Of a stretch of DNA of 64,000 nt, positions 20,079 to 30,074 are shown in pieces. Origin of the DNA: Caulobacter endophyticus (lineage in GTDB: Bacteria > Pseudomonadota > Alphaproteobacteria > Caulobacterales > Caulobacteraceae); contig NZ_JARQWV010000013.1 in NCBI RefSeq assembly GCF_029543245.1, forward strand, positions 90,384-154,383. Reading direction: 5' to 3'. The notes beneath the pieces are model-generated. The model saw nothing but the letters and a program-made list of their open reading frames with translations, made no database searches and was not told the origin of the DNA. Both the position numbers and the translations under genes were made by a program. The stretch's first letter is position 1; the number at the start of each line of letters is the position of its first letter.

Positions 20079-21191
20079 TTATCGGGCCTGGGTCGCGGTC
20101 GGAGCGCGGGCGACCTGCTGCCCGCCCTGGCCGGCTTCGGCGAACGAAGCGCCCGAACGGTCGCGGACGTCGACCTTGACCTCGACCGACAGGCCGGGGC
20201 GCAGGGCCGCGCCGGCGCCGGTGCGGTCGACGGCGATCTTCACCGGCAGGCGCTGGGTGATCTTGGTGAAGTTGCCGACCGCGTTCTCGACCGGGATCAG
20301 GGCGAACTCCTGGCCGGTGGCCGGGGCGAAGCTGTCGACCTTGCCGACGATCTTCTGCTTGCCGAAGGCGTCGGCCTTGATCTCGACCGGCTGGCCGACG
20401 CGCAGGCGGGCGACCTGGGTTTCCTTGAAGTTGGCGACCACGAAGCTCTGGCCCAGCGGCACCACCGACATCAGGGCGACGCCCGGCTGAACCAGCTGGC
20501 CGGGGCGCACGGTGCGGGCGCCGACCACGCCGGCGGCGGGGGCGCGGATCACGGTGCGTTCGAGGTCGATGCGGGCCTGGTCGACGGCGGCGTGGGCGGC
20601 GGCTGCCTGGGCCACGGTCTGGGCGCGGGCCGAGCCCAGCGACGAGGCGGTGCGGCGCTCGGCTTCGAGGGCGGCCTGGGCGCTGGCGACGGTGGCGTCC
20701 GACTGCTTGGCGCCGGCGGCCTCGGTCTGGACCTTCTGCTGCGAGACCCAGCCCTGCTTGGCCAGGGCGTCGTAGCGGGCGAGGTCGGCGCGGGCCCGGC
20801 CGGCGTCGGCCTGGGCGCTGGCCACGCCCGCCTGGCGCTGCTGGATCAGGGCCTGTTCGAGGATGGCCTTGTCGTCGACGCTCTTGATGGCGGCGTCGAG
20901 GGCCGCGGCGTTGGCGATCGCCTGGTCCAGCTTCGCCTGGAAGGTCGAGGGATCGATCTTGGCCAGCACCTGGCCGGCTTCGACCCGCTGATTGTCGGCG
21001 ACCAGCACTTCGGCGACATAGCCGGTGACCTGCGGGCTGACCGAGACGGTGTCGGCCTGGACGAAGGCGTTGTCGGTGCTCTCGAAGCGCTGCTTGTCGA
21101 TGTACCAGAGCACGCCGCCGGCCAGGATGGCGACGCCGGCGACCCCGGCCACCAGCAGCGGAACCAGCTTCTTTTTCTTCGTCTCGGCCAT
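20079..21191 (-). CDS. emrA: EmrA/HlyD-type membrane fusion protein
   Basis: Periplasmic adaptor of 370 residues that joins EmrB to an outer-membrane channel. One N-terminal membrane helix (about residues 10-28) follows a short Lys-rich tail. The biotinyl-lipoyl segment (STDNAFVQADTVSVSPQVTGYV) comes next, then a long coiled coil rich in Ala/Gln (about 90-215), the second lipoyl half (IRAPAAGVVGARTVRPGQ) and a beta-barrel (NFKETQVARLRVGQPVEI). The ATG at 21191 begins MAETKKKK. Upstream in-frame codons run through the promoter and operator and are excluded. First gene of the emrA-emrB-tetR operon. Confidence 0.93.
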   Translation of the reverse strand: MAETKKKKLVPLLVAGVAGVAILAGGVLWYIDKQRFESTDNAFVQADTVSVSPQVTGYVAEVLVADNQRVEAGQVLAKIDPSTFQAKLDQAIANAAALDAAIKSVDDKAILEQALIQQRQAGVASAQADAGRARADLARYDALAKQGWVSQQKVQTEAAGAKQSDATVASAQAALEAERRTASSLGSARAQTVAQAAAAHAAVDQARIDLERTVIRAPAAGVVGARTVRPGQLVQPGVALMSVVPLGQSFVVANFKETQVARLRVGQPVEIKADAFGKQKIVGKVDSFAPATGQEFALIPVENAVGNFTKITQRLPVKIAVDRTGAGAALRPGLSVEVKVDVRDRSGASFAEAGQGGQQVARAPTATQAR

Positions 21192-21256
21192 GGCCAAATC
21201 CTGAAAGGAGGTAGGCGTCCGGCGGATCAATGTTCGCCTGTCGGACGCGACGGGGG

Positions 21257-21286
21257 GATAAATGGACGATTTCGTCCAAAAATCAA
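21257..21286 (-). promoter_or_regulatory. emrAB promoter with TetR-type operator in the spacer
   Basis: On the minus strand, TTGATT (21281-21286) and TTTATC (21257-21262) are separated by 18 bases. The spacer contains a perfect inverted repeat, TGGACGA-2-TCGTCCA (21263-21278). An operator between -35 and -10 is the classic placement for TetR-family repression. Confidence 0.6.
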
Positions 21287-21318
21287 TCCGCCGTCGCCGC
21301 GTCATTGTGCGGCGCCGC

Positions 21319-21337
21319 AAAAAACCCCGTGTCGGGG
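21319..21337 (-). terminator. Intrinsic terminator after ccmB
   Basis: Minus-strand CCCCG-ACA-CGGGG is followed by TTTTTT. It lies 13 bases beyond the ccmB stop and ends the ccmAB transcript before the emrA promoter. Confidence 0.75.
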
Positions 21338-21350
21338 TGGCTTTCCAGCC

Positions 21351-22016
21351 TCAGTCGAGTGCGTTGCGGCAGGCCGCGGCCATGGCCAGGGGGCTGAGCG
21401 CGACGGCGGCGGCGCTGTAGGCCAGCAGGAACAGCAGGCCGCCCGTCCACGGCAGGCCGCCGGTCAGGGCGTCCAGCGCGCCGGCGCCGAAGATCACCGG
21501 CGGGGCGTAGAGCGGCAGGACGATGACGGCGACCAGCAGGCCGCCGCGCTTGCTGCCCAGCGACAGGGCGGCCCCCAGTCCGCCCAGGAACGAGAAGGCC
21601 AGCCCCCCTGCCAGGGCGCAGACGAACAACAGCGGCATGATCGTGGGCGAGGCGCCCAGCGCCACCGCCGCTATAGGCGCGGCCAGGGCCAGCGGCGCGC
21701 CGGCCGCCAGCCAGTGCGCCAGGCACTTGGCCGCCGCCACGGCTTCCAGCGGGGCGGGGCCCAGGGCCAGCAGGTCCAGCGCCCCGTCCTCGAAGTCGCG
21801 CTCGAACAGGCGCTCCAGCGAGAGCAGGGCGGCCAGGGCAAGGGCCAGCCAGGCGATGCCGGGGGCCAGGCTCGCCAGCCGTTCGGGCGCGCGGCCGGCG
21901 GCCAGCGGCAGCAGGGTGACGACGCAGGCGTAGAAGGCCAGGGCCAGCAGAGGTCCGCCGCCCCGGCCCCAGGCCAGGGCAAACTCGCGCCGGAAGAGGA
22001 CGCCGAACCCTCTCAT
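21351..22016 (-). CDS. ccmB: Heme exporter protein CcmB
   Basis: Membrane subunit of the CcmAB ABC transporter, which uses ATP to release holo-CcmE during cytochrome c maturation. It has 221 residues with six predicted membrane helices. The N-terminus [20 protein letters not shown], the segment [18 protein letters not shown] and [16 protein letters not shown] are characteristic. The start overlaps the ccmA stop (ATGA), so the two are translationally coupled. The partner genes ccmCDG are 20 kb away on the opposite strand. Confidence 0.93.
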   Translation of the reverse strand: MRGFGVLFRREFALAWGRGGGPLLALAFYACVVTLLPLAAGRAPERLASLAPGIAWLALALAALLSLERLFERDFEDGALDLLALGPAPLEAVAAAKCLAHWLAAGAPLALAAPIAAVALGASPTIMPLLFVCALAGGLAFSFLGGLGAALSLGSKRGGLLVAVIVLPLYAPPVIFGAGALDALTGGLPWTGGLLFLLAYSAAAVALSPLAMAAACRNALD

Positions 22017-22630
22017 GCGCCGACCTCCACCAGACGGGCGGGGACGGGCAGGGGGTCGTGCACGGCGGCCAGCACCATGCCGCCGCCCGCCAGATGCTCG
22101 GCCATGATCGCGCCGAAGGCGGCGCGGTGGGCGGCGTCCAGCGGGGCCATGGGCTCGTCCAGCAGCCACAGGCGGCGGGGGCTGGCCAGCAGCCGGGCCA
22201 GGGAGACGCGGCGGCGCTGGCCGGCCGACAGGCGGCGGACCTCCAGGTCGAGCAGGCGGCCAAGCTCCAGCCGCTCGACGGCGGCGCGGGCGGTGGTTTC
22301 GCTTCCGCCGGTCCAGCGGGCCTGGAACAGAAGCTCCTCCCAGGCGGTGCGGGCTGACTTGAGGCCGTCGTGATGGCCGGCAAGATGTAGGTGGTCGGCG
22401 CGGGCGGCTTCGGCCTCCAGTATCCGCCCTTCGGAGCCTTCGAAACCGATGGTCCCCGCCAGCGGGCGCAGCAGTCCTGCGACGGCTCGGAGCAGGCTGG
22501 TCTTGCCGGCCCCGTTGCGGCCCGTCAGCGCCACGGCGTCACCGCTTTCGAGCTCCAGATCCAGCCCCGAAAACAGGGTCCGTTCGCCCCGCGAGAGGCT
22601 CAAACCCTTTATGCGAACGGCTCTCATCAT
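22013..22630 (-). CDS. ccmA: Heme exporter ATP-binding protein CcmA
   Basis: ABC ATPase of the CcmABCD complex, 205 residues. Walker A is GRNGAGKT at about 37-44, the signature is [15 protein letters not shown] and Walker B is [12 protein letters not shown], with the switch His in VHDPLP. Two adjacent ATG codons (22630 and 22627) are possible starts. Upstream in-frame codons extend into the acnA promoter and are not used. It forms an operon with ccmB and is divergent from acnA. An 8-5-8 inverted repeat lies 6 bases upstream of the start. Confidence 0.94.
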   Translation of the reverse strand: MMRAVRIKGLSLSRGERTLFSGLDLELESGDAVALTGRNGAGKTSLLRAVAGLLRPLAGTIGFEGSEGRILEAEAARADHLHLAGHHDGLKSARTAWEELLFQARWTGGSETTARAAVERLELGRLLDLEVRRLSAGQRRRVSLARLLASPRRLWLLDEPMAPLDAAHRAAFGAIMAEHLAGGGMVLAAVHDPLPVPARLVEVGA

Positions 22631-22635
22631 TGGAA

Positions 22636-22656
22636 GTCCATGCCGCGCGCATGGAC
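22636..22656. promoter_or_regulatory. Perfect inverted repeat between ccmA and acnA
   Basis: GTCCATGC and GCATGGAC are separated by CGCGC, immediately upstream of the ccmA start in the 181-base ccmA/acnA divergent region. It could be an operator or a hairpin in the ccmA leader; the regulator is unknown. Confidence 0.4.
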
Positions 22657-22811
22657 GTTGTGGGTAACCGGCGCTAAGAAGCGCTCGGCCGTCACCCTCC
22701 GCATTGGATGGGGCGTACGCGGCGCGAGGATGGACGCTGTGGGTCCGCCTCGATCGCGCGATCCCGGGAGTGGTTTTCCGGCGGCCGTGAACAGAGAAGG
22801 GATCCTTCGAA

Positions 22812-25499
<2,688 letters not shown>

Positions 25500-25530
25500 G
25501 CAGCGACGTCCTTCAGACGTTGAATACGAG

Positions 25531-25561
25531 ACGGCCGGTCCCCCTGGGGCCGGCCGTTTTC
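25531..25561 (+). terminator. Intrinsic terminator after acnA
   Basis: The stem ACGGCCGG/CCGGCCGT (25531-25538 with 25550-25557) has a CCC/GGG inner extension, followed by TTTTC. Confidence 0.8.
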
Positions 25562-25684
25562 GTTCGTACGAGGGCGTGTCGGGAGGCCGACATCGTTGTC
25601 GTGTGGATTTCCTGGCGCCGAAGCGGCCATTTCACGGCCTCGTGAGGGGCGACGCAGCGGTTTCTTGGCTTAAGTGCGCCGCAC

Positions 25685-26395
25685 ATGCGTACGGCCTTGA
25701 TCTCTCTTCTTTCCCTCGCCCTGACGAGCCTCGTCGCCGCCCCGGCCGCGGCCAAGTCGCCCGTGCTGGTCGAGCTGTTCACCGCCCAGGGCTGTTCGTC
25801 CTGCGGCAAGGCCAACCAGGCGGCCGCCGAGCTGGCCGAGCGCGACGACGTGCTGGCCCTGACCTATTCGGTCGACTACTGGGACTATCTCGGCTGGAAG
25901 GACACCTTCGCCAAGCCGGCCTTCGGCGAGCGCCAGCGGGCCTACGCCAAGGCCTTCGCCCTGCGCGACGTGCCCACGCCCCAGGTGGTGGTGGCCGGCA
26001 AGGTGCAGGCCTCGGGCGCCAAGGCCGAGACCGTCGAGAAGCTGATCGACACCGCCCACCTGCCGCCGGCTCCTGACATGGAGTTCGTCGGGACCAATCG
26101 CGTGGCCGTCGGCTCGGGCGCGTCGCCGCGCGGCGGGGCCGAGGTGTGGCTGGTGCGCTTCGACCCGCGCAAGCAGGAGATCGCCGTCAAGCGCGGTGAC
26201 AACCGCGGCCAGACCATCATCCACCGCAACGTGGTGCGCGAGATCGTCAAGATCGGCGCCTGGACCGGCCGTCCGAAGATGTATCGCCTGCCCGCCCTGG
26301 CCAAGGACGACGACCTGGCCACCGCCATCATCGTCCAGGGCGCCAAGGGCGGCCGGGTGCTGGGCGTGCTGCCTCCCGGCGGCAAGAGCCGTTAG
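25685..26395 (+). CDS. Exported DUF1223 thioredoxin-like protein
   Basis: Protein of 236 residues of the DUF1223 family. The signal peptide covers about residues 1-23 (ending AAAK). A thioredoxin-like core opens with VELFTAQGCSSCGKAN, which places a CxxC pair at Cys37 and Cys40. SVDYWDYLGWKDTFA and DVPTPQVVVAG (cis-Pro region) follow. The second half is a beta-rich domain. The family is assumed to act on periplasmic disulfides or metals, but no member has a settled function that I can apply here. No operon partner; a non-coding region of about 740 bases follows. Confidence 0.85.
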   Translation: MRTALISLLSLALTSLVAAPAAAKSPVLVELFTAQGCSSCGKANQAAAELAERDDVLALTYSVDYWDYLGWKDTFAKPAFGERQRAYAKAFALRDVPTPQVVVAGKVQASGAKAETVEKLIDTAHLPPAPDMEFVGTNRVAVGSGASPRGGAEVWLVRFDPRKQEIAVKRGDNRGQTIIHRNVVREIVKIGAWTGRPKMYRLPALAKDDDLATAIIVQGAKGGRVLGVLPPGGKSR

Positions 26396-26422
26396 GACCT
26401 TTCCTCCTCCTTCTCCGAGCTT

Positions 26423-26516
26423 CCCCGCGAAGGCGGGGATCCAAGCCGATGTTCCGGATGAGGCGCACTCGGAGGTGAACCTGCCGAGCCCGCTTGGGCC
26501 CCCGCCTTCGCGGGGG
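26423..26516. repeat. Inverted pair of CCCCGC-GCGGGG hairpins
   Basis: CCCCGC-GAAG-GCGGGG at 26423-26438, and its reversed form CCCCCGC-CTTC-GCGGGGG at 26499-26516. This is another case of a short palindromic repeat present as an opposing pair downstream of a gene. Confidence 0.65.
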
Positions 26517-26548
26517 TGGACGGATCTGAGGGGGCTTCCCTTCCGCGC

Positions 26549-26706
26549 AAAAGAAACCCCGCCTCGCCTTAGGGGATGGTCGGCGAAGCGGGGTCTTTAG
26601 GGGAGGGGATAGAAGATACGCGCCGGTCGAACGGGCCGCCCGCGAGCCGGTGGGCTGGAGGGGCTGTTCAGGATCCCGGACCGCGAGGCGTTCCGATCGA
26701 CCGACC
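26549..26706 (-). ncRNA. Candidate small RNA B (C-rich, tandem with A)
   Basis: Predicted minus-strand RNA of about 155 nt. The 5' part (26706-26652) is nearly identical in design to the neighbour at 26986, with GATCGGA, GGTCCGGGATCCTGAACAG and then CCCCTCCAGCCC. A second C-rich stretch (ATCCCCTCCCCTAAAG) follows. The 3' end is an intrinsic terminator: CCCCGC-TCGCC paired with GGCGA-GCGGGG, with loop CATCCCCTA, followed by TTTCTTTT. Repeated CCCCU/CCUCC in loops resembles anti-Shine-Dalgarno seeds of alphaproteobacterial sRNAs. The 5' end is an estimate; no promoter is clear. Confidence 0.5.
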
Positions 26707-26835
26707 ATGAGACTATCGAGCCCCCAAGCGGCCGGCGAAGGGCGCGATCAGGGTGCTTTCGCGACGGGGTGGGGCGCCTCTGTGGCGATCTTTGCAGTTC
26801 CGAAGGCCGCGCGAGAAGCCAGGGCCCAGAACGCG

Positions 26836-26986
26836 AAAAGCCCGCGTGGGAGGGGTTTCCACGCGGGCTCTGCAGTTAAGAGAGGGGTTCTCTTGATTTA
26901 GTCTGTCGGCCGACCGGCCCGCGATCAAGGGGGGGCTGGGGGGGCTGTTCAGGATCCTGGACCGTGGGGTCTCCGATCAGCCGACA
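26836..26986 (-). ncRNA. Candidate small RNA A (C-rich, tandem with B)
   Basis: Predicted minus-strand RNA of about 150 nt. The 5' segment (26986-26933) matches candidate B over 53 positions with few differences, including GGTCCAGGATCCTGAACAG and a long C run. Further hairpins follow: CTTGAT/ATCAAG, and AAGAGA-ACCCC-TCTCTT with a C-rich loop. The terminator has a 10-base stem GCCCGCGTGG/CCACGCGGGC (26840-26849 with 26859-26868), a loop AAACCCCTC and a TTTT tail. All loops expose CCCC. Orientation is fixed by the T-run, which exists only on the minus strand. Confidence 0.5.
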
Positions 26987-27136
26987 CTGACTTTTTCGCT
27001 GGGGAAGCGGGCGGGCGAACGACCGAAACAAGGTCATTTCGTGGCCTGGTCCAGCTTGGCTTTTCGCTTCGTCGAACGATGTTGCAAATGCGCGACGCTC
27101 GCCTGAACCCCTGATTTGGGGTTAGGATTCGCCCCC

Positions 27137-27466
27137 ATGGCCCTGGACGTTTCCTCTCCCGTCGGCGGCGTCGTGTTCTTCGAGCGGCGCGAGATCGACC
27201 AGCTCCTGCGCCTCTACGGGCGGATGGTCGCGGCCGGCGAGTGGCGCGACTACGGCATGGGCGGCGCGGCCGACCACGCGGCCTTCTCGATCTTCCGCCA
27301 CGCCGCCGAGGCCCCGCTCTATCGCGTCGAGAAGTGGCCGGAGCTGGCCCGCAAGCAAGGCCAGTGGCTGGTGCGCGGCCAGGGCGGCATGGTGCTCAAG
27401 CGCGGCCACGACCTGGCCCAGGTGCTGCGGCTGTTCGACAAGGGCAAGTTCAGGGTGGTCGAGTAG
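27137..27466 (+). CDS. DUF2794 domain protein
   Basis: Conserved alphaproteobacterial protein of 109 residues. VVFFERREIDQLLRLYGRMVAAGEWRDYGMG, FSIFRHAAEAPLYRVEK and KRGHDLAQVLRLFDKGK match the DUF2794 family along its whole length. Function is unknown; it is cytoplasmic and basic. The ATG at 27137 is chosen over an upstream start at 27116 because family members begin just before this point. It converges with the next gene, whose stop codon is 4 bases away. Confidence 0.85.
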   Translation: MALDVSSPVGGVVFFERREIDQLLRLYGRMVAAGEWRDYGMGGAADHAAFSIFRHAAEAPLYRVEKWPELARKQGQWLVRGQGGMVLKRGHDLAQVLRLFDKGKFRVVE

Positions 27467-27470
27467 GGGT

Positions 27471-27821
27471 CTACAGCAGCTCGTGTAGCGCGACGCCGGC
27501 GCCGTCGCTGGCGGTCAGCAGCGTCTTGCTCTCGCTGGAGACGAACGAAAGTTCCAGTCGTCCCTCGGACGGCGGGTGGACCGCACGGGCGCCGTCCAGA
27601 ACGCAGAGAGCGCCGAACATCGTCGCTTCGGCGGCGTCGGCTACGATGGCCCTGACGACGGCGCGATCGTCTTCGCTCAGACGATTATACCAATCACTGC
27701 GCTGGACGTGCTCAGGCGCCGGCCGCCGGCCCGGCGGCTTTTCGAGCTGGCGGGTCAGGTCGTTCACCGCCGCGGTTATCACGATCGTGCGGAGGCTGGC
27801 GACGAGGTTTTCAGGGGACAT
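27471..27821 (-). CDS. Conserved hypothetical protein, 116 aa
   Basis: I do not recognise a named family with certainty. The protein is soluble and acidic. It has a helical first half, a central SDWYNRLSEDDRAVVRAIVADAAEATMFGALCVLDG segment and a C-terminal beta part ending GAGVALHELL. The Leu-Cys-Val-Leu-Asp-Gly pattern recalls small uncharacterised proteins seen beside toxin or immunity genes, but nothing of that kind is adjacent. Start at 27821 (MSPENLVAS); an upstream start at 27917 would run through the terminator of the next gene and is rejected. Confidence 0.6.
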   Translation of the reverse strand: MSPENLVASLRTIVITAAVNDLTRQLEKPPGRRPAPEHVQRSDWYNRLSEDDRAVVRAIVADAAEATMFGALCVLDGARAVHPPSEGRLELSFVSSESKTLLTASDGAGVALHELL

Positions 27822-27878
27822 GTCGCTAACTTGGCCGCACGTCGCCCAGTCTGACAAGGGCGGCCGCCAGCACCCACG

Positions 27879-27911
27879 AAAAAGCCCCGGCGGAGCGATC
27901 CACCGGGGCTT
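27879..27911 (-). terminator. Intrinsic terminator after the YccA-type gene
   Basis: Minus-strand AAGCCCCGG/CCGGGGCTT stem (27903-27911 with 27882-27890) followed by TTTTT. It lies 25 bases after the stop of the Bax-inhibitor-like gene. Confidence 0.8.
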
Positions 27912-27935
27912 CGTCATCTGTGCCTGGAAGGCGCC

Positions 27936-28682
27936 TTAGCGGCGGTCGCCCAGGAAGAACAGCAGGAAGCGGAACAGGTTGATGAAGTCCAGGTACAGGT
28001 TCAGCGCGCCGTAGTTGGTGGCCACCGACTTGGCGGCTGCGTCGCCGCCGACCTGGTAGTAGGTCATCTTCAGGTTCTGCGTGTCGTAGGCGATCAGGCC
28101 GGCGAAGATCAGCACGCCGATGGCGTTGATCGCGAAGACCAGCGGGCCCGACGGGAAGAAGATCGACACGATCGAGGCCAGGATCAGGCCCACCAGACCG
28201 ATGATCAGGAAGCTGCCGAAACCGGTCAGGTCCTTCTTGGTGGTGTAGCCGAACAGGCTGAGCGCGCCGAAGGCGGTCGCCGTGATCAGGAAGGTCGAGG
28301 CCACGCTGCCGCCGGTGTACATCAGCACCACGGTGCCGAGCGACGCGCCGATCAGCGACACGATCGACCAGTAGATCACGCCCGCGGTGCGCGGGTTGAT
28401 CGACTTCATGACGAAGCTCGAGAACAGCAGGATGGCCAGCGGGGCGAAGGCGATGACCATGCCCAGCAGCGTGTAGCCCACGCGGTTGCCGTTCACCTGG
28501 AACAGCAGGTCGCGCACGGGCGGGAACGAGCTGGTCGTCCAGGCGAGGGCGGCCGACAGCAGCAGGCCCAGCGCCACCTTGTTGTAGACGCCGAGCATGA
28601 AACTGCGCAGCCCGGCGTCAACCGACATGTCGACGCGATCCGCCGGGATCGTGCGCGCATAGTCGCGGTTGAAGTCGTTCAT
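27936..28682 (-). CDS. Bax inhibitor-1/YccA family membrane protein
   Basis: Integral membrane protein of 248 residues with seven predicted helices. The N-terminal cytoplasmic tail starts MNDFNRDYARTIPADRV, and the C-terminus has TNYGALNLYLDFINLFRFLLFFLGDRR, both typical of the family. NPRTAGVIYWSIVSLIGASLG and FAGLIAYDTQNLK carry the acidic residues linked to proton/calcium leak. Bacterial YccA interacts with the FtsH protease. A structured palindromic leader lies just upstream (28696-28730), suggesting control at promoter or mRNA level. Confidence 0.93.
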   Translation of the reverse strand: MNDFNRDYARTIPADRVDMSVDAGLRSFMLGVYNKVALGLLLSAALAWTTSSFPPVRDLLFQVNGNRVGYTLLGMVIAFAPLAILLFSSFVMKSINPRTAGVIYWSIVSLIGASLGTVVLMYTGGSVASTFLITATAFGALSLFGYTTKKDLTGFGSFLIIGLVGLILASIVSIFFPSGPLVFAINAIGVLIFAGLIAYDTQNLKMTYYQVGGDAAAKSVATNYGALNLYLDFINLFRFLLFFLGDRR

Positions 28683-28695
28683 CGAAGGAAACCCT

Positions 28696-28730
28696 TATTT
28701 CAACGTCCCCGAGGGGACACGTGTGAAATA
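28696..28730. promoter_or_regulatory. Nested palindrome upstream of the YccA-type gene
   Basis: TATTTCA (28696-28702) and TGAAATA (28724-28730) enclose a perfect GTCCCC-GA-GGGGAC palindrome (28705-28718). It lies 14 bases upstream of the start codon and may be a leader hairpin or operator. Confidence 0.4.
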
Positions 28731-28878
28731 TCGGATCGAATGGCCTTCTACGCAAGGCTTCAGGCGGGAAGACGAGGTCGGCGCGAATGTATCAAAGTAT
28801 GTCCGGGCGCCCGAGGTTTGGGTTCGCCTTGGCGGCGCGACGTCCTAAATAGGTCGGTAAAGCCAAGCAGGGGACTTC

Positions 28879-29931
28879 ATGGACTACGTCGAACTCGGCC
28901 GCACCGGCATCCAGGTCTCGCGCTGCTGCCTGGGCACCATGACCTGGGGCTCGCAGAACAGCGAGGAGGAGGCCCACGCCCAGATGGACTACGCCCTGGG
29001 GCGCGGGGTCACCTTCTGGGACACGGCCGAGATGTACGCCAGCCCGCCGACGGCCGAGACCCAAGGCAGCACCGAGCGCTATATCGGCAGCTGGCTGGCC
29101 AAGACCGGCAAGCGCAAGGACATCGTCCTGGCCTCGAAGGTGGCGGGCCGCGGCTCGGCCTTCGGCGGCCTGCCGTGGATGCGCGCCGACGGGGCCAGCA
29201 CCCGCCAGACCAAGGCCCAGATCGACGAGGCGGTGGAAGGCTCGCTCAAGCGCCTGCGGACCGACTATCTAGATCTCTACCAGCTGCACTGGCCTGACCG
29301 CGCCGTGCGGGTGTTCGGCGGCCAGACCTACAAGGACTATGACGACGACTACGAGCGTTTCGGCGACATCCTCGAGGCGCTGGACGCGCACGTGAAGAAG
29401 GGCTCGATCCGGGCCCTGGGCGTCTCCAACGAGTTTCCCTGGGGTGTGATGAAGTTCCTGGCCGAGAGCGAGAAGCGGGGCCTGCCGCGCATCGCCTCGA
29501 TCCAGAACGCCTATCACCTGGCCAACCGGGTGTTCGAATACGGCCTGGCCGAGATCGCCATGCGCGAGCAGGCGGGCCTCCTGGCCTATTCGCCCCTGGC
29601 CCAGGGCCAGCTGACCGGCAAGTACCTGGGCGGAAACCTGCCCGAGGGCTCGCGCAAGGCGCTCTATAACCGGATGCAGCGCTACGAGGGCCCCGGCGCG
29701 ATCGAGGCGTTCACGGCCTATGTGGACCTGGCCCGCCAAAACGGCCTGGATCCGGCCCAGCTGGCCCTGAAGTTCGTCGACGCCCGCCCGTTCGTCACCG
29801 CCACGATCATCGGCGCGACCAGCATGGAGCAGCTGAAGACCGACATCGACGCCTTCGACGTGGAATGGACCGAGGAGCTGGAAAAGGCGGTCAACGCCAT
29901 CCACGCGGCGCGGCCGAATCCTTGCCCGTGA
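28879..29931 (+). CDS. NADP-dependent aldo/keto reductase, Tas-like
   Basis: TIM-barrel oxidoreductase of 350 residues. Catalytic residues are Asp48 and Tyr53 (FWDTAEMYASPP), Lys87 (LASKVAG) and His137 (YQLHWPD). The motif around AEMYASPPTAETQGSTERYIGSWL is characteristic of the E. coli Tas subgroup. The C-terminal coenzyme motif is TATIIGATSMEQLK. Physiological substrate unknown. It is divergent from the YccA-type gene and ends just before an inverted pair of palindromic repeats. Confidence 0.88.
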   Translation: MDYVELGRTGIQVSRCCLGTMTWGSQNSEEEAHAQMDYALGRGVTFWDTAEMYASPPTAETQGSTERYIGSWLAKTGKRKDIVLASKVAGRGSAFGGLPWMRADGASTRQTKAQIDEAVEGSLKRLRTDYLDLYQLHWPDRAVRVFGGQTYKDYDDDYERFGDILEALDAHVKKGSIRALGVSNEFPWGVMKFLAESEKRGLPRIASIQNAYHLANRVFEYGLAEIAMREQAGLLAYSPLAQGQLTGKYLGGNLPEGSRKALYNRMQRYEGPGAIEAFTAYVDLARQNGLDPAQLALKFVDARPFVTATIIGATSMEQLKTDIDAFDVEWTEELEKAVNAIHAARPNPCP

Positions 29932-29938
29932 TCAAGAT

Positions 29939-30067
29939 GCTCCCCCTGAAGGGGGAGCTGTCGCGGAGCGACTGAGGGGGAAGGGGCCTGTGAAGCAGCG
30001 ACGGTATCGCCGTCAGCAGCCACTTCCCCGTCCGGCCCTTCGGGCCACCTCCCCCTTCAGGGGGAGG
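29939..30067. repeat. Inverted pair of CTCCCCC-GGGGGAG repeats
   Basis: The left element (29939-29983) has stem GCTCCCCC-TGAA-GGGGGAGC followed by CTGAGGGGGAAG. The right element (30022-30067) is the same unit reversed (CTTCCCC, then CTCCCCCTTCAGGGGGAG). It sits between two convergent genes. Confidence 0.75.
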
Positions 30068-30074
30068 ATCTCTC

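Larger units (their letters stand above)
26396..27136. other. Long non-coding region with repeats and two candidate sRNA genes
   Basis: No protein gene is supported in these 741 bases. The left part holds an inverted pair of GC hairpins (26423-26438 and 26499-26516). The centre and right hold two related minus-strand units, each with a conserved 53-54-base 5' segment, C-rich stretches and an intrinsic terminator (26549-26706 and 26836-26986). The last 150 bases up to the DUF2794 gene show no recognisable feature apart from a short hairpin (CCCCTGATTTGGGG, about 27107-27121). Confidence 0.65.

Noticed and set aside
18465..22373. 1302-codon open frame antisense to emrAB and ccmAB
   Set aside because: It crosses several well-supported genes, an operator and a terminator. 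The composition is that of a GC-skew shadow.
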